Made by a program: the position numbers and the translations under genes
From: Candidatus Paceibacterota bacterium
GTDB taxonomy: Bacteria > Verrucomicrobiota > Verrucomicrobiia > Limisphaerales > UBA8199
Reading direction: 5' to 3'
Assembly (NCBI GenBank): GCA_035452965.1
Contig: DAOTCE010000003.1
Span: 268,149-332,148 of the forward strand
Length of the DNA stretch: 64,000 nt
The notes under the pieces: model-generated
The model's input: the letters and a program-made list of their open reading frames with translations, nothing else
Told to the model about the DNA's origin: nothing
Database searches by the model: none
In this document: piece after piece, positions 8,865 through 18,055 of the stretch
How the letters are laid out: each line of letters opens with the position of its first letter
How positions within the stretch are numbered: the first letter of the stretch is position 1

Positions 8865-9095
8865 CAGGCCCGAGGTAATTGGTTCATCACGGATTTCCGC
8901 GGAGTGATAATGGTGGCTTCCACCCGCACAACCCGGCTGGCCGAGATACAGGGCACACGAGTGCATCATTGCTCACCGGCCAGAACCGGAAGGGCGCTCC
9001 CGCACTGTCCATATTTGGGTCAGTAATGCTGCCTGCTTGCCTTCTCCAGTTGCCGCTGACCCCAGTACCTCTGGCTTGGCGATACGATGGGGTGG
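8865..9095 (+). repeat. Dispersed element, copy 1 (3'-truncated)
   Basis: This region upstream of the aspartate-dehydrogenase-like gene aligns by eye with the 5' halves of the copies near 26.5, 47.2 and 63.6 kb. Shared blocks are the end motif CGGATTTCCG (8890-8899), the GGCCAGAACCG block (8978 onward), the ACTGTCC small hairpin with its right arm degraded (TGGGTCAGT), and CTGCCTGCTTGCCTTCTCCAGT. The homology stops near 9090, so the large palindrome and 3' terminus are missing. The rest of the 8611-9169 gap shows no gene. Confidence 0.75.
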
Positions 9096-9169
9096 AAGGC
9101 CTTGTTAAACGCTCAACGATTGACATCGCGGCCTTCAGAATTAGCCTGCGGCGAGAATTGTCGTTTCTC

Positions 9170-9970
9170 ATGTCAACGAATAGAGCACGAATCGGGTTGA
9201 TCGGTTTAGGTTACCTCGGGCGCTACGTGTACGAGCAAATTGTATCGAGGCCCGAACTGGGATTGGACGTCGCTTTCGTGCATGAGCTGGCGGCTGATCG
9301 GCTTGCGGGAGTGCCGGCGGAGGCAGCCTTGCCGAATATCACCGCATTCGCCTCGCGCGGTGCCGACCTTGTCATCGAGATGGCGCATCCGGCGGTCACG
9401 CGCCAGTTCGGGGAACAGTTCCTTCGGGAAACCGATTACATGCCGCTTTCCATGACGGCCTTTGCTGATGAGGGATTGCAGGACCGGCTGATTGAAACGG
9501 CACGGCGCAGTGGCACTTGCCTATTCGTCCCGCACGGGGCGGTGGTTGGTTTGGACAGCATCTTCGAGGGGCGGGAATTGTGGGAAGAAGTGACAGTGGT
9601 GATGAAGAAGAACCCGAAGAACCTCGATTTCAGCGCGGCGCCGCAGCTCAAGCCGGTGGACGTTGCCAAACCGGTCACCCTTTATGACGGCCCGACCCGC
9701 GGTGTGTGCCCGCTGTTCCCGCGCAATGTGAACTCCCACGCGGCGGTGGCACTGGCCGGGATCGGGTTTGACCGCACGCGCTCGGTGCTGGTGGCTGATT
9801 CGTCACTGGAGGTTTCGGTGATCGGACTGACGGCGCGCGGCAAAGGGGTGGCGCTGAGGGTTGAACGCTCCAATCCGTTGAAAGGCGTCAGCGGCGCTTT
9901 CACGCTCCATTCAACACTTGCCGCAGTGTGCCGCGCCAAAGGCACGGCCGGGGCGATGCAGATCTGCTGA
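9170..9970 (+). CDS. Aspartate dehydrogenase-like NAD(P) oxidoreductase (NadX-like)
   Basis: A two-domain dehydrogenase resembling L-aspartate dehydrogenase, which forms iminoaspartate for NAD synthesis. The N-terminal Rossmann motif IGLIGLGYLGR is followed by a middle domain with VIEMAHP and FVPHGAVVGLD and a C-terminal part with the NVNSHAAVALAGIGFDRT motif that is strongly typical of this family. At 266 residues it has the family length. I chose the ATG at 9170 because the Rossmann fold begins right after it; the longer upstream frame is repeat DNA. No nadA or nadB is nearby, so NAD synthesis is an inference from family only. Confidence 0.85.
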   Translation: MSTNRARIGLIGLGYLGRYVYEQIVSRPELGLDVAFVHELAADRLAGVPAEAALPNITAFASRGADLVIEMAHPAVTRQFGEQFLRETDYMPLSMTAFADEGLQDRLIETARRSGTCLFVPHGAVVGLDSIFEGRELWEEVTVVMKKNPKNLDFSAAPQLKPVDVAKPVTLYDGPTRGVCPLFPRNVNSHAAVALAGIGFDRTRSVLVADSSLEVSVIGLTARGKGVALRVERSNPLKGVSGAFTLHSTLAAVCRAKGTAGAMQIC

Positions 9971-10000
9971 GAAGCTGCGCGAGCTGCCGACGGCTGCTGA

Positions 10001-10234
10001 CTACTGCGTGCCCCCGGCAACCGCACCACCCGTTGTGGTCGTGGCGCTCTGGCCAGCCCCAGTTGTGCCAAGATTCACTCCGAAGCCGAACTCCATAAGT
10101 GGAACGGAGCCCACCGGCGCCCACGCCATGCCGAAGACAAAGCTGTCCTCTTCCTCCCCGCATCCCTGCAACAGGGTCATCACGCCCACGGCGGCAATCG
10201 CCAAAAGTACTTTTGCTCCAAGTCGTTTGTTCAT
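10001..10234 (-). CDS. Small lipoprotein
   Basis: A 77-residue protein with a lipoprotein signal peptide: MNKRLGAK, a hydrophobic core, and the lipobox LLQGC at about residues 20-24, followed by an acidic GEEED stretch. The first residues after the lipidated Cys do not favour inner-membrane retention, so the outer membrane is plausible. The tail is rich in Gly and Thr with no domain I recognise. It lies divergently upstream of threonine synthase. The ATG at 10234 was picked because the signal peptide starts there; upstream codons encode unrelated residues. Confidence 0.62.
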   Translation of the reverse strand: MNKRLGAKVLLAIAAVGVMTLLQGCGEEEDSFVFGMAWAPVGSVPLMEFGFGVNLGTTGAGQSATTTTGGAVAGGTQ

Positions 10235-10417
10235 GATTTGTCTCGCGTAAGTTGAATGACTACCGTCGCATCCAGACATACACCGGCGGTGTCCGGCAGG
10301 CAAGGGGTTTTCACCTTGGTTGGCAATTGCTCACAGCCTTCGCTGAACCGGTGCTATCCGGGGGGGGCTTTGTACGGTTGTCAATGCGCCTGGGGAACGG
10401 CACACTTGACGGCGGTC

Positions 10418-11626
10418 ATGCACAAATTGGTTTCCACCCTCACCGGCCTCGAGTATCCCTTCGAGCGGTTGGAGGAATTTGCAGATAACGGCGAGGCGCT
10501 GGAAGTGAGCGTCGGCGGCATTGAGCGGGCGCAGCCCCGGCCGGGCCCCCACATTTGGGAGCGGTTCGCGGAGTTTCTGCCGTTCCAGCGGGTGAATTCG
10601 GCCACCTCGCTCGGCGAAGGGAACACCCCGCTGGTGGGGGCGGGAGAGCGGCTGAAAGCGTATGCCGGCGTCGAGCGCTTGCTGCTGAAGAACGAGACGC
10701 AGAATCCCACCTGGAGCTTCAAGGACCGCGGCTCGCTGGCCTGCGTTTTCATGGCGCAGGCGATGGGCGAGCGGACGACGGCGACTATCTCCACGGGGAA
10801 CATGGGCCATTCCATCGCGGCGTACGGCGCCCGAGCGGATCTCCGCGTGCTTGTGTTCGTGCCCGAGTTTGTCCCGCGCGAGAAGCTCCTGGCCATGGGC
10901 CTCCACGGCGCGGTGGTGATCCGTGTGCGGGCGCCGGATTATGCCCGGATGAAGGAGGTTGTGCTGGGCCTGGCGGAGGAGTTCAAGTTGCGCATTGTGT
11001 CGGGCAACGGTCCCATCCGCGTGGAGGGCTACAAGCTGACCGCCTTCGAGTTATATGAGCAAACCCGGGGGGAGCTGCCGGATTACATCGCCGTTCCGAC
11101 GTCGGCCTGCGGGCATGTTCGCGGGCTGTTCAAAGGCTTCCGTGAACTGCTGGCGGCCGGGCTCATTCAACGCCTGCCCCGAATGATCGTGGTGCAGGCG
11201 GCCAACAACAGCCCGATCGTCAGCGCGATCAAGCAAGGATCAAAGCGGGTGATTCCGTTCACGAACTTCCACACGGTAGCCGAGGCCATCACCACGGGTA
11301 ACCCAAAGGGCGGCGATGAGATCATCGCCAAGGCTTACGCGCATGGCTGGCTGGCCGAGGACGCCGCCGAGGCGGAGATCCTGGAAGCTCAGCGCGTTCT
11401 GGCGCAAGCGGGATGGTTCGTCGAGCCGGCCACGGCGACAACGCTCTGTGCCGTGAGGAAGCTCAAGGCGGCCGGCAGGATCGGAGCTGAGGATTCGGTC
11501 CTGCTCATGTTGACCGGCGCTGGGCTTAAAGACCTGGATGCCCTGAAACACCAGCCTTGCAGCATCATCGAGAGCAACCTTGACAGCGTGCGGTGTGATG
11601 TGGAGCGCGGCCTCAAGGTGCCATGA
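10418..11626 (+). CDS. thrC: Threonine synthase
   Basis: PLP enzyme that converts O-phosphohomoserine to threonine. The PLP lysine is Lys102 in NPTWSFKDRGS, a glycine-rich phosphate-binding loop follows (STGNMGHS), and the C-terminus has a conserved LTGAGLKD-type motif. The 402 residues from the ATG at 10418 fit the shorter archaeal/bacterial type. The open frame extends further upstream to 10256 but that part is Cys- and Trp-rich with no family match. The ribosome site is weak, so the start is a judgement. No hom or thrB is in the window. Confidence 0.9.
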   Translation: MHKLVSTLTGLEYPFERLEEFADNGEALEVSVGGIERAQPRPGPHIWERFAEFLPFQRVNSATSLGEGNTPLVGAGERLKAYAGVERLLLKNETQNPTWSFKDRGSLACVFMAQAMGERTTATISTGNMGHSIAAYGARADLRVLVFVPEFVPREKLLAMGLHGAVVIRVRAPDYARMKEVVLGLAEEFKLRIVSGNGPIRVEGYKLTAFELYEQTRGELPDYIAVPTSACGHVRGLFKGFRELLAAGLIQRLPRMIVVQAANNSPIVSAIKQGSKRVIPFTNFHTVAEAITTGNPKGGDEIIAKAYAHGWLAEDAAEAEILEAQRVLAQAGWFVEPATATTLCAVRKLKAAGRIGAEDSVLLMLTGAGLKDLDALKHQPCSIIESNLDSVRCDVERGLKVP

Positions 11627-11721
11627 GACCGCGCTCGAACGCGAGCCTGCTGTGCCTGCGCTTCATCGTGGGGATTTCTGCGCGGTTGCAAAACCAACTT
11701 TGGTGGGGTTAGCTGAGTGGT

Positions 11722-12507
11722 ATGAGCGTGGACACGGTGCTGATTACGGGCGCATCCTCCGGCATCGGGTTGGAGCTGGCGCGGTGCTTCGCGGCGGAGG
11801 GGTGCCGGCTGGCGCTCGTGGCGCGGAAGGGCAATGCGCTCGAAGCGCTTGCGAGCGAGCTGAGGAAGGCCCACAAGATTCAGGCGCAGGTGATCACCGC
11901 CGACCTCGCGCAGCCGGAAGCCCCGACGCGGCTGCTGGCCCATTTGCAGGCGGCGGGGCTCAAAGTGGACGTGCTGGTGAACAATGCCGGAATCGGGGCG
12001 CAAGGCAGGTTCGCGCAACTGCCGCTGGGACGGCAGCTTGAGATGTTGCAGGTGAATATCACCAGCCTGACACATCTTACGGGCCTTTTGCTGCCGGGCA
12101 TGCTCGAACGCCGGCGCGGCGGCGTTCTGAATGTCGCCTCGACTGCTGCTTTTCAGCCCGGTCCTGGCATGACGGTCTATTACGCCACGAAGGCTTATGT
12201 GCTGTCGTTCAGTGAAGCCCTGGCCGAGGAACTGGCCGGAACGGGCGTTTCCGTTACTGCCGTATGCCCCGGTCCAACGGCGACGAACTTCGGCACCGTG
12301 GCCAACATGAGGACGCTGGGGATGGTGAAGAAGGTGTCCATGACGGCCGAAGCGGTTGCCCGCCTCGGGCATCGGGCTTTTCGCAGGGGGAAGGCGGTTG
12401 CCGTCACGGGGCTGCGCAACCAGATTCCCGCATTTCTGGTCCGCGTGGTGCCGCGCGCGGTGGTCCGCAAGATTACCAAACGGCTGAACAACGTAAATTA
12501 TGCCTGA
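11722..12507 (+). CDS. Short-chain dehydrogenase/reductase (DltE/YqjQ-like)
   Basis: Classical SDR with cofactor motif TGASSGIG (residues 9-16), NNAG near 87-90, catalytic Ser140 (NVASTAAF), Tyr153 and Lys157 in YYATKAY, and the PGPTATNF segment after the active site. The Arg at position 35 in LVARK suggests a preference for NADPH. The length of 261 residues is typical. Its last 8 bases overlap the next gene, so the two are probably cotranslated. Substrate unknown. Confidence 0.92.
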   Translation: MSVDTVLITGASSGIGLELARCFAAEGCRLALVARKGNALEALASELRKAHKIQAQVITADLAQPEAPTRLLAHLQAAGLKVDVLVNNAGIGAQGRFAQLPLGRQLEMLQVNITSLTHLTGLLLPGMLERRRGGVLNVASTAAFQPGPGMTVYYATKAYVLSFSEALAEELAGTGVSVTAVCPGPTATNFGTVANMRTLGMVKKVSMTAEAVARLGHRAFRRGKAVAVTGLRNQIPAFLVRVVPRAVVRKITKRLNNVNYA

Positions 12508-13186
12508 TACGGATTGGAACTGTCGCCTCGCGCGTTGGCTCACGCTGTTTCTGGTTGGGGTGGTCGCTGCGGTTGGATTCGCCTCCGTGGCTTCGGCGCA
12601 GAGCGCCCCGGCCCGCAAGGGGGCCAAGCGGGGGACGGAGGAGAAGCAAGCTTGCATCAAGAACCTCAAGGCGATCAACGGCGCTATTCGGGCATTTCAG
12701 GCCGAACATCACGACCTGCCCAACTGGCTTTCGGATCTGGTGCCGCAGTACCTGGACGACTTGAACGTGCTGATCTGCCCGGTCTGCCGCCGCACGGGGC
12801 AATCCCTGGCCCGCCCCATGGCAGATCCCAAACTCCCGAGCTCCTATGTTTTTATGTTCTGCCCGGTGCCGCTGGGCAAGGCGGCCACCAACGCTCCAAC
12901 CCGCACTCACAGAGAGTGGAGGCGCCGCCAAATGGGCTTGTTGGGGTCGGACGTTCCGGTAGTTCAGTGTCGTTTCCACCGGCCGAGGCTAAACCTGGCG
13001 TTTGACGGCAAGATATATGAAAGCCCGGTTTCCTGGGAATTGGCTTTTACCAACCGGGTCAGCGCGGCGGAGTTGACGCCCGACCGACTATTTGCTGATG
13101 AGACCCCGCGACCGGCCAGGGCCACCCAGAAGGCTAGCGCGAAGAAGTCCCGCCAAGCCGGCACGGAGTCCAATGCGAAGGATTGA
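12500..13186 (+). CDS. Secreted pseudopilin-head-like protein
   Basis: A 228-residue exported protein with a hydrophobic signal (about residues 12-33, ending ASAQS). The mature part has a KACI-x-NLKAINGAIRAFQ helix and a WLSDLVPQYLDDLNVLICPVC segment. This resembles the globular head of DUF1559/type II pseudopilin proteins found in large numbers in Planctomycetes and Verrucomicrobia, yet there is no prepilin GFTLIE motif. The C-terminus is Ala/Lys-rich. A similar head is on the GYF_2/DUF4190 protein at 37872-38765. The role is unknown; it overlaps the SDR gene by 8 bases. Confidence 0.7.
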   Translation: MPDTDWNCRLARWLTLFLVGVVAAVGFASVASAQSAPARKGAKRGTEEKQACIKNLKAINGAIRAFQAEHHDLPNWLSDLVPQYLDDLNVLICPVCRRTGQSLARPMADPKLPSSYVFMFCPVPLGKAATNAPTRTHREWRRRQMGLLGSDVPVVQCRFHRPRLNLAFDGKIYESPVSWELAFTNRVSAAELTPDRLFADETPRPARATQKASAKKSRQAGTESNAKD

Positions 13187-13267
13187 AACGCCGGCTCAGC
13201 CCGGCGCTAGCTAGCGCCGCCGTTTTGGGCTTTGGCGTTGAGCCGCTGGATTCTAGACTGGCGATTC

Positions 13268-15241
13268 ATGTTGACGTTGTCTGGCATCAGCAAGGCGTAT
13301 GGCGAACGGGTGTTGTTCGCCGACGTCACATTGCAGGTGAACCGTTTGGATCGGATTGGGCTTGTCGGTCCGAACGGGGCCGGCAAGACCACCCTCTTTT
13401 CGATCATACTTGGCGAAGAACCGGCCGACACGGGCAAGATATCCTCCGAGCGCGGCATCTCGATCGGCTACCTGCCGCAGGAAAACGCGCCGGTCGCGGA
13501 CGAGACCGTCATCGAGCTGGCCACGGGCATCACGCCGGAATACACGAAACTCCGCCGCATCCTCAAGGCCTGGGAGGCGGATCACCCAACCGCGGCGCTG
13601 CATCCCGAGGAGATCCATGATGATGTGCATGACCGGTTCAACGAGTTGGGCGGCTATCGCCTGGAAGCCAAGGCCAAGCAGATTCTCGCCGGACTCAGCT
13701 TCCGGGAGAAGGACTTCGACCGGCCCGCCCGGGAGATGAGCGGGGGCTGGGTGATGCGCGCGCACCTGGGACGGCTGTTGACGCAGGAGCCGGACCTGCT
13801 CCTGCTGGATGAGCCGACCAACCATCTGGACCTGGAGGCATTGCTCTGGTTCCAGGATTACTTGAAAGGCTACCCGGGGGCGATTCTCGTCATTTCGCAC
13901 GACCGCGAGTTTCTCAACCAGTTAGTGGGGAGCATCGTGGAGATTCGCCAAAGCAAGCTGATCCGCTACCGGGGCGGGTATGACGAATTTCTCGAACAAC
14001 GCCAGGCCTACGAGGAGCAGTTGCTGGCGGCTTACAAGCACCAGGAGCGCGAAATCGCCCGGCTCATGGAATTTGTCAATCGCTTTCGCGCCAAAAATAC
14101 CAAGGCCACGCAAGCCCAGAGCAAGCTCAAGCAGATCGAGCGCATGGACAAGATCGAGGCGCCCGAGGGGGAGGATCGCAAGCTCAGTTTCCAATTCCCC
14201 CAGCCGCAGCGCAGCGGACTCCGGGTGGTGAAGCTGGAGCACATCCAACATGCCTACGGCGATAACGTGGTGTACCGCGGTATGAACTTTCAGGCCGAGC
14301 GTGGTCAGCGCACCGTGTTGGTGGGCCCAAACGGGGCGGGGAAGTCCACCTTGCTGAAGATTCTCGCAGGCGTGCTCACGCCGCAGGCGGGCACGCGCAC
14401 GCTCGGCCACAACGCCAAGGCGGGCTATTACTCGCAGTATCGCGTGGACATGCTGCACCCGGATCGCACGGTCCTGGAAGAGGCGTTCGACACACCGCAG
14501 CGCCTGACCGAGCAATTCGTTCGCACCTTGCTCGGCTGCTTTCTGTTCCGGGGCGATGATGTGTTCAAGCGGGTCGAGGTGCTGAGCGGCGGCGAGAAGA
14601 GCCGCCTGGCGCTGGTGAAGCTCTTGCTGGACCCGCCCAACCTGCTGCTCATGGACGAGCCGACCACGCATCTGGACCTGTCCAGCGTTGACGCCCTGGC
14701 CTATGCGCTCGACCAGTTTGAAGGCACGCTCGTGTTCATCAGCCATGACGTCTATTTCATCCGCGCGCTGGCGAACCATGTCGTCCACGTGGATGCCGGC
14801 CGGTTGACGCATTACCCTGGCGGCTACCAGTATTACCTGGACAAGACGAAGGCCCAATCCGAGCGGGCGGGGCTGACGGCGGCTGGAGGCGGGCGGGCGG
14901 AAGGCCTGGCCAGCCCAGGCAATCAAGGCACGCGGGAACGCTTGCCCTCCCCGACGATGGACCGGAAAGCGCAGAAGCGGGTCGAGGCCGAGCAACGCCA
15001 GGCGCGCTCGCGGGAACGCAAGGCCCAGCAGCAGTTGGTGCACCGGCTGGAAAAGGAGATTCAGGAACTTGAGGCCCGACAGGCGGAGATGATCGCCGAG
15101 CTGGAGAGGCAGGAGACTTACGAGCAGCCCGGACGCGCGGCGGGGATCAACCGTGAATTGATGGACGTTCAGCGCCGCCTGGCCGAGCTGAATCCTGAGT
15201 GGGAACAGGAAGCTACCCGGTTGGCGGCGCTGGATCGGTAA
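13268..15241 (+). CDS. ABC-F family ATPase (Uup/EttA-like)
   Basis: A soluble protein with two ABC ATPase domains and no membrane part, the hallmark of ABC-F translation factors that act at the ribosomal E site. Domain 1 has GPNGAGKTT, signature MSGGW and LLLDEPTNHLD. Domain 2 has GPNGAGKST, LSGGEKSR and LLMDEPTTHLD. A linker between them is rich in Lys/Arg/Gln, and the C-terminal 100 residues form a charged coiled coil as in Uup. Total length is 657 residues from the ATG at 13268, which precedes the first ABC strand directly. Whether it acts in translation, recombination or antibiotic protection is open. Confidence 0.92.
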   Translation: MLTLSGISKAYGERVLFADVTLQVNRLDRIGLVGPNGAGKTTLFSIILGEEPADTGKISSERGISIGYLPQENAPVADETVIELATGITPEYTKLRRILKAWEADHPTAALHPEEIHDDVHDRFNELGGYRLEAKAKQILAGLSFREKDFDRPAREMSGGWVMRAHLGRLLTQEPDLLLLDEPTNHLDLEALLWFQDYLKGYPGAILVISHDREFLNQLVGSIVEIRQSKLIRYRGGYDEFLEQRQAYEEQLLAAYKHQEREIARLMEFVNRFRAKNTKATQAQSKLKQIERMDKIEAPEGEDRKLSFQFPQPQRSGLRVVKLEHIQHAYGDNVVYRGMNFQAERGQRTVLVGPNGAGKSTLLKILAGVLTPQAGTRTLGHNAKAGYYSQYRVDMLHPDRTVLEEAFDTPQRLTEQFVRTLLGCFLFRGDDVFKRVEVLSGGEKSRLALVKLLLDPPNLLLMDEPTTHLDLSSVDALAYALDQFEGTLVFISHDVYFIRALANHVVHVDAGRLTHYPGGYQYYLDKTKAQSERAGLTAAGGGRAEGLASPGNQGTRERLPSPTMDRKAQKRVEAEQRQARSRERKAQQQLVHRLEKEIQELEARQAEMIAELERQETYEQPGRAAGINRELMDVQRRLAELNPEWEQEATRLAALDR

Positions 15242-15296
15242 GCCGCGCTGCATCAACCGCCTTGACCTTTGCCCGCGCCCGGCATAGAAGGGCGGC

Positions 15297-16169
15297 ATGA
15301 TTCGCATAGGAATACACACCGACAATTGGAGGCCCCTGAGCGTTGGCTTCGAAGGCGCCTGTGAGAAGATCGCTGCCACGGGCATTAAGCACATTGAGTT
15401 CGCCGTCGTTCACGGGCAGAACTTCATCGCCGCCCTGGGCTACGATCCGGGGGTTTCGCTCCAGTCCAACCCCCGAGCTATCCGCCGTTACCTGGACAAG
15501 CTCGGTCTCGCCGTTTCGCAGATTGACGGCTCCTATCCGATGATGGGGCCCAACGGCTCGGCTTTTGGCGTGCAATACGTCACCCAGTCCATCCGTTTTG
15601 CCGCGGACCTGGGCTGCCCGATGGTGGACACTGTGGACGGCGCCTTCGAGACGCCCGGCCTGACGCGCAAGGAGGTCTTCCGCGTCACTTGCGACAACTA
15701 TCGCCAGTGCCTTTCCTGGGCCGAGGACTACAAGGTCGTCATCAACGTCGAGCCGCACGGCCCTTACACCAACGACGTCGAGTTCATGCAGAACCTCTTC
15801 AAGCACTTTGACTCCGAGTATTTGCGCTGCAACTTCGACACCGGCAACACGTTCATCGCCGGCCACAACCCGCTCGACTACCTGAAGGCCTTGCGCAAAT
15901 ACGTCAGCCATTGCCACATCAAGGACGTTAGTCCCGCCCTGGCCGCCGCCGTGCGCGGCGAAGAGACCGGCATCGGCAGTTCCGAGGTTCATGTCGGCGG
16001 CGGCGTCAACGCCGACAACATCCGCGCCTGCATGGCGTTCCTGCACCGGCACGGCTGGGACGGCGTGGTCTCCCTCGAATGCAGCGGCACGGACGAGAAT
16101 ACGCGCAAGAGTGTCGAGTGGATGAAGGGCGTGGTAAAGGGCCTCGGGAAAGAGGCGAAGAGGCGGTGA
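15297..16169 (+). CDS. Sugar phosphate isomerase/epimerase family protein (TIM barrel)
   Basis: A 290-residue xylose-isomerase-like TIM barrel (AP endonuclease 2 superfamily). It begins directly with barrel strand 1 (MIRIGIHTDNW). Likely divalent-metal ligands include Glu in NVEPHGPY, the FDTGNTF segment, HCHIKDV, and Glu in SLECSGTDEN. There is no signal peptide, unlike the secreted relative at 34225-35097. Members isomerise or epimerise sugars or hydroxy acids; the exact substrate cannot be read here. A GGGCGGC run just before the ATG may serve as ribosome site. Confidence 0.85.
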   Translation: MIRIGIHTDNWRPLSVGFEGACEKIAATGIKHIEFAVVHGQNFIAALGYDPGVSLQSNPRAIRRYLDKLGLAVSQIDGSYPMMGPNGSAFGVQYVTQSIRFAADLGCPMVDTVDGAFETPGLTRKEVFRVTCDNYRQCLSWAEDYKVVINVEPHGPYTNDVEFMQNLFKHFDSEYLRCNFDTGNTFIAGHNPLDYLKALRKYVSHCHIKDVSPALAAAVRGEETGIGSSEVHVGGGVNADNIRACMAFLHRHGWDGVVSLECSGTDENTRKSVEWMKGVVKGLGKEAKRR

Positions 16170-16298
16170 GGGCAACGTGCTGACCGGGGAGCGGTGCGTG
16201 CTTGGGGACGGCGGGCGTTACCTCTCGCAGGATGTCATGGTGCGGTCGGCCTCCGCCGCAGTTGCCTGCTTCGTGGCTGGGCGGCTTGGTTCTTCCTC

Positions 16299-16321
16299 GG
16301 CAAGCCCAAAAAAGGCTTGCC
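16299..16321 (+). other. Hairpin without U tract
   Basis: A perfect 8 bp stem (GGCAAGCC/GGCTTGCC) with the loop CAAAAAA between the isomerase gene and the small membrane gene. No T run follows on the plus strand, so it is not a convincing intrinsic terminator. It may protect an mRNA end. Confidence 0.4.
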
Positions 16322-16353
16322 GCCTCCCGCCGGCGGTGCCATAACCCCAGCAT

Positions 16354-16533
16354 ATGGATGCGCCGAAGAAGGAAGCGCGCGGCACCAATGTAACTGGCGA
16401 GCAGGCAGGTCCAGCGACTCTAGGACAGAAGGTGTTCCTGGTCGTTCTCTACCTGTACGTGCTCTCGCTGGTTTGGCTCACCCTCAGCCATCATTGGTAC
16501 GGGGTGCTGCCAAAGTGGCTCGACCCGCACTAG
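16354..16533 (+). CDS. 59-residue single-span membrane protein
   Basis: A short gene of 59 codons from ATG at 16354 to TAG at 16531-16533. The first 25 residues are hydrophilic and charged (MDAPKKEARG...). Residues about 26-45 form one strongly hydrophobic helix (KVFLVVLYLYVLSLVWLTL), followed by a short HHWYG...KWLDPH tail. Lys-rich before, His/Trp after suggests N-in, C-out topology by the positive-inside rule. No family is known to me. The helix, its sharp boundaries and the stop right after a typical membrane-proximal tail support a real gene. Confidence 0.6.
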   Translation: MDAPKKEARGTNVTGEQAGPATLGQKVFLVVLYLYVLSLVWLTLSHHWYGVLPKWLDPH

Positions 16534-16629
16534 CAGCGAGCCGTAACGGGAGCCGTCAACGCGGGCCCCGGCGCGCCGGCGCGCCTGTGGTGCTTCGGTG
16601 TTTTGGTGGTCCTTGGACGGTGTTGGCAG

Positions 16630-16684
16630 CATCATTGCAGCATGATTGCTCCATGATTGGGTCTTAATTGGGCCTTGATTGGCC
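16630..16684. repeat. 11 bp tandem array, five units
   Basis: Five consecutive 11-base units read CATCATTGCAG, CATGATTGCTC, CATGATTGGGT, CTTAATTGGGC and CTTGATTGGCC, all sharing an ATTG core. The array sits between the small membrane gene and the Gfo/Idh/MocA gene. The array at 63378-63443 has the same unit length and a related ATTAGGCC core. Confidence 0.7.
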
Positions 16685-16849
16685 CGCTTCCTTCCGCGCG
16701 CCCGTCCCCTGAACCGCCGCGACCCCGCGCGTCGAGTGCAACACTGTTATCACGACACCGGCCGGTTGTCAAGATGGGCCCGGCCCGCGGCGGCCCTCGT
16801 TCGTCGCGCGCGGGCTTGCTTTGGCGGCGGCTGGGGACACAATTGCCGC

Positions 16850-18052
16850 ATGACTACAAGCCTTCCCCAGATTTCCCGCCGGGCGTTTCTCGCCACTGCT
16901 GCCACCGCCACCGCCATCACGGTGCTGAAGCCGTCGCTGGTCCTCGGCTCCCAGGCCAACTCGGCCCTGGAGATCGGCCTTATCGGCTGCGGGGGGCGCG
17001 GCAGTTGGATTGCCAACCTCTTCGCCGAGTCCGGCAAGTATAGGCTCGTGGCCTGTGCGGATTACTTCCAGGACAAGGTGGACGCCGTAGGCGAGCAACA
17101 CGGCATTGATCGTGCGCGCCGCCACACCGGTTTATCGGGCTACAAGCGGCTGCTCGACAGCAAGCTCGACGCGGTCGTCATCGAGACGCCGCCCTATTTC
17201 CATCCGCAACAGGCAGCGGACGCGGTGGACGCGGGCAAGCATGTTTATCTGGCCAAACCGATTGCGGTGGATGCGCCCGGCTGCCAGGCAATTGCCGAAG
17301 CCGGGGAGCGCGCCACCGCGCGGAAGCGGGTGTTCCTGGTGGATTTCCAGACGCGAGCCGATGCGAACTTCCGCGACGCCGTTGGGCAGGTCCACAAAGG
17401 CGCGATGGGCCCGCTGGTTATGGCCGAGGCGTGGTATCCATGGGCGGGCGGCGGGCGCGGTCAGCCGCCGGCAACGCCCGAGCAGCAACTGCGGAGCTGG
17501 TACTATGTCCTGCCGCTCTCGGGCGATTTCATCGTCGAGCAGAGCATCCATTCGCTGGACCTGGTCACCTGGATCATCAACGCCGATCCCATCCGCGCCC
17601 GCGGCACCGGCGGCCACAAGGTGCGCCCGGCCAACAGCATTTATGACCATTTTGCGGTGACGTACTGGTTCCCGAACGACCTAGTGCTGTCATTCACCTG
17701 CATCCAAAGCATTCCGATGGTGAAGGATGAAATTCGGGCACGGGTGTTTGGGGCCAATGGCTATATTGACGCGGATTACTACACCGGCGTGACGCTACGT
17801 GGCCCGGAGACTGCCGTGCGCGCCACGGTCGGCGACCTCTACAAGAGCGGCACCGTCGTCAATATCAACGAATTCCACGTCGCAGTCACCCAGGGCGATT
17901 GCTCCAATCCGACGGTGGCGCCTTCGGTCCGCTCGAATCTGACTGCTATTCTGGGCCGCGAAGTCGCCTACCACCGGAAGGAATTGACGCTGGCGGCGCT
18001 ATTGAAGCAAGGCAGGAAACTGGAGCCGGATCTCAAGGGGCTGAACGCTTAG
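16850..18052 (+). CDS. Tat-exported Gfo/Idh/MocA family oxidoreductase
   Basis: A 400-residue NAD(P)-dependent oxidoreductase of the Gfo/Idh/MocA group. It starts with a twin-arginine signal (SRRAFLATAA, residues 9-18) and hydrophobic core, so it is probably exported folded with its cofactor. The Rossmann fold opens with IGLIGCGGRGS, and the cofactor/active-site motif with the conserved lysine is YLAKPIAVD. The C-terminal alpha/beta domain follows. The ATG at 16850 places the RR motif correctly; the longer frame upstream is not Tat-like. It converges with the hydrolase at 18056, with 3 bases between the stops. Sugar substrate unknown. Confidence 0.87.
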   Translation: MTTSLPQISRRAFLATAATATAITVLKPSLVLGSQANSALEIGLIGCGGRGSWIANLFAESGKYRLVACADYFQDKVDAVGEQHGIDRARRHTGLSGYKRLLDSKLDAVVIETPPYFHPQQAADAVDAGKHVYLAKPIAVDAPGCQAIAEAGERATARKRVFLVDFQTRADANFRDAVGQVHKGAMGPLVMAEAWYPWAGGGRGQPPATPEQQLRSWYYVLPLSGDFIVEQSIHSLDLVTWIINADPIRARGTGGHKVRPANSIYDHFAVTYWFPNDLVLSFTCIQSIPMVKDEIRARVFGANGYIDADYYTGVTLRGPETAVRATVGDLYKSGTVVNINEFHVAVTQGDCSNPTVAPSVRSNLTAILGREVAYHRKELTLAALLKQGRKLEPDLKGLNA

Positions 18053-18055
18053 CGC

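Noticed and set aside
10256..10417. Longer N-terminus for threonine synthase, or a Thr leader peptide
   Set aside because: The extension is Cys/Gly/Trp-rich and unlike the family. I looked for Thr-codon runs and a terminator as in attenuation, and found neither.
16299..16321. Intrinsic terminator after the sugar isomerase
   Set aside because: Good stem but no T tract downstream; listed only as a hairpin.
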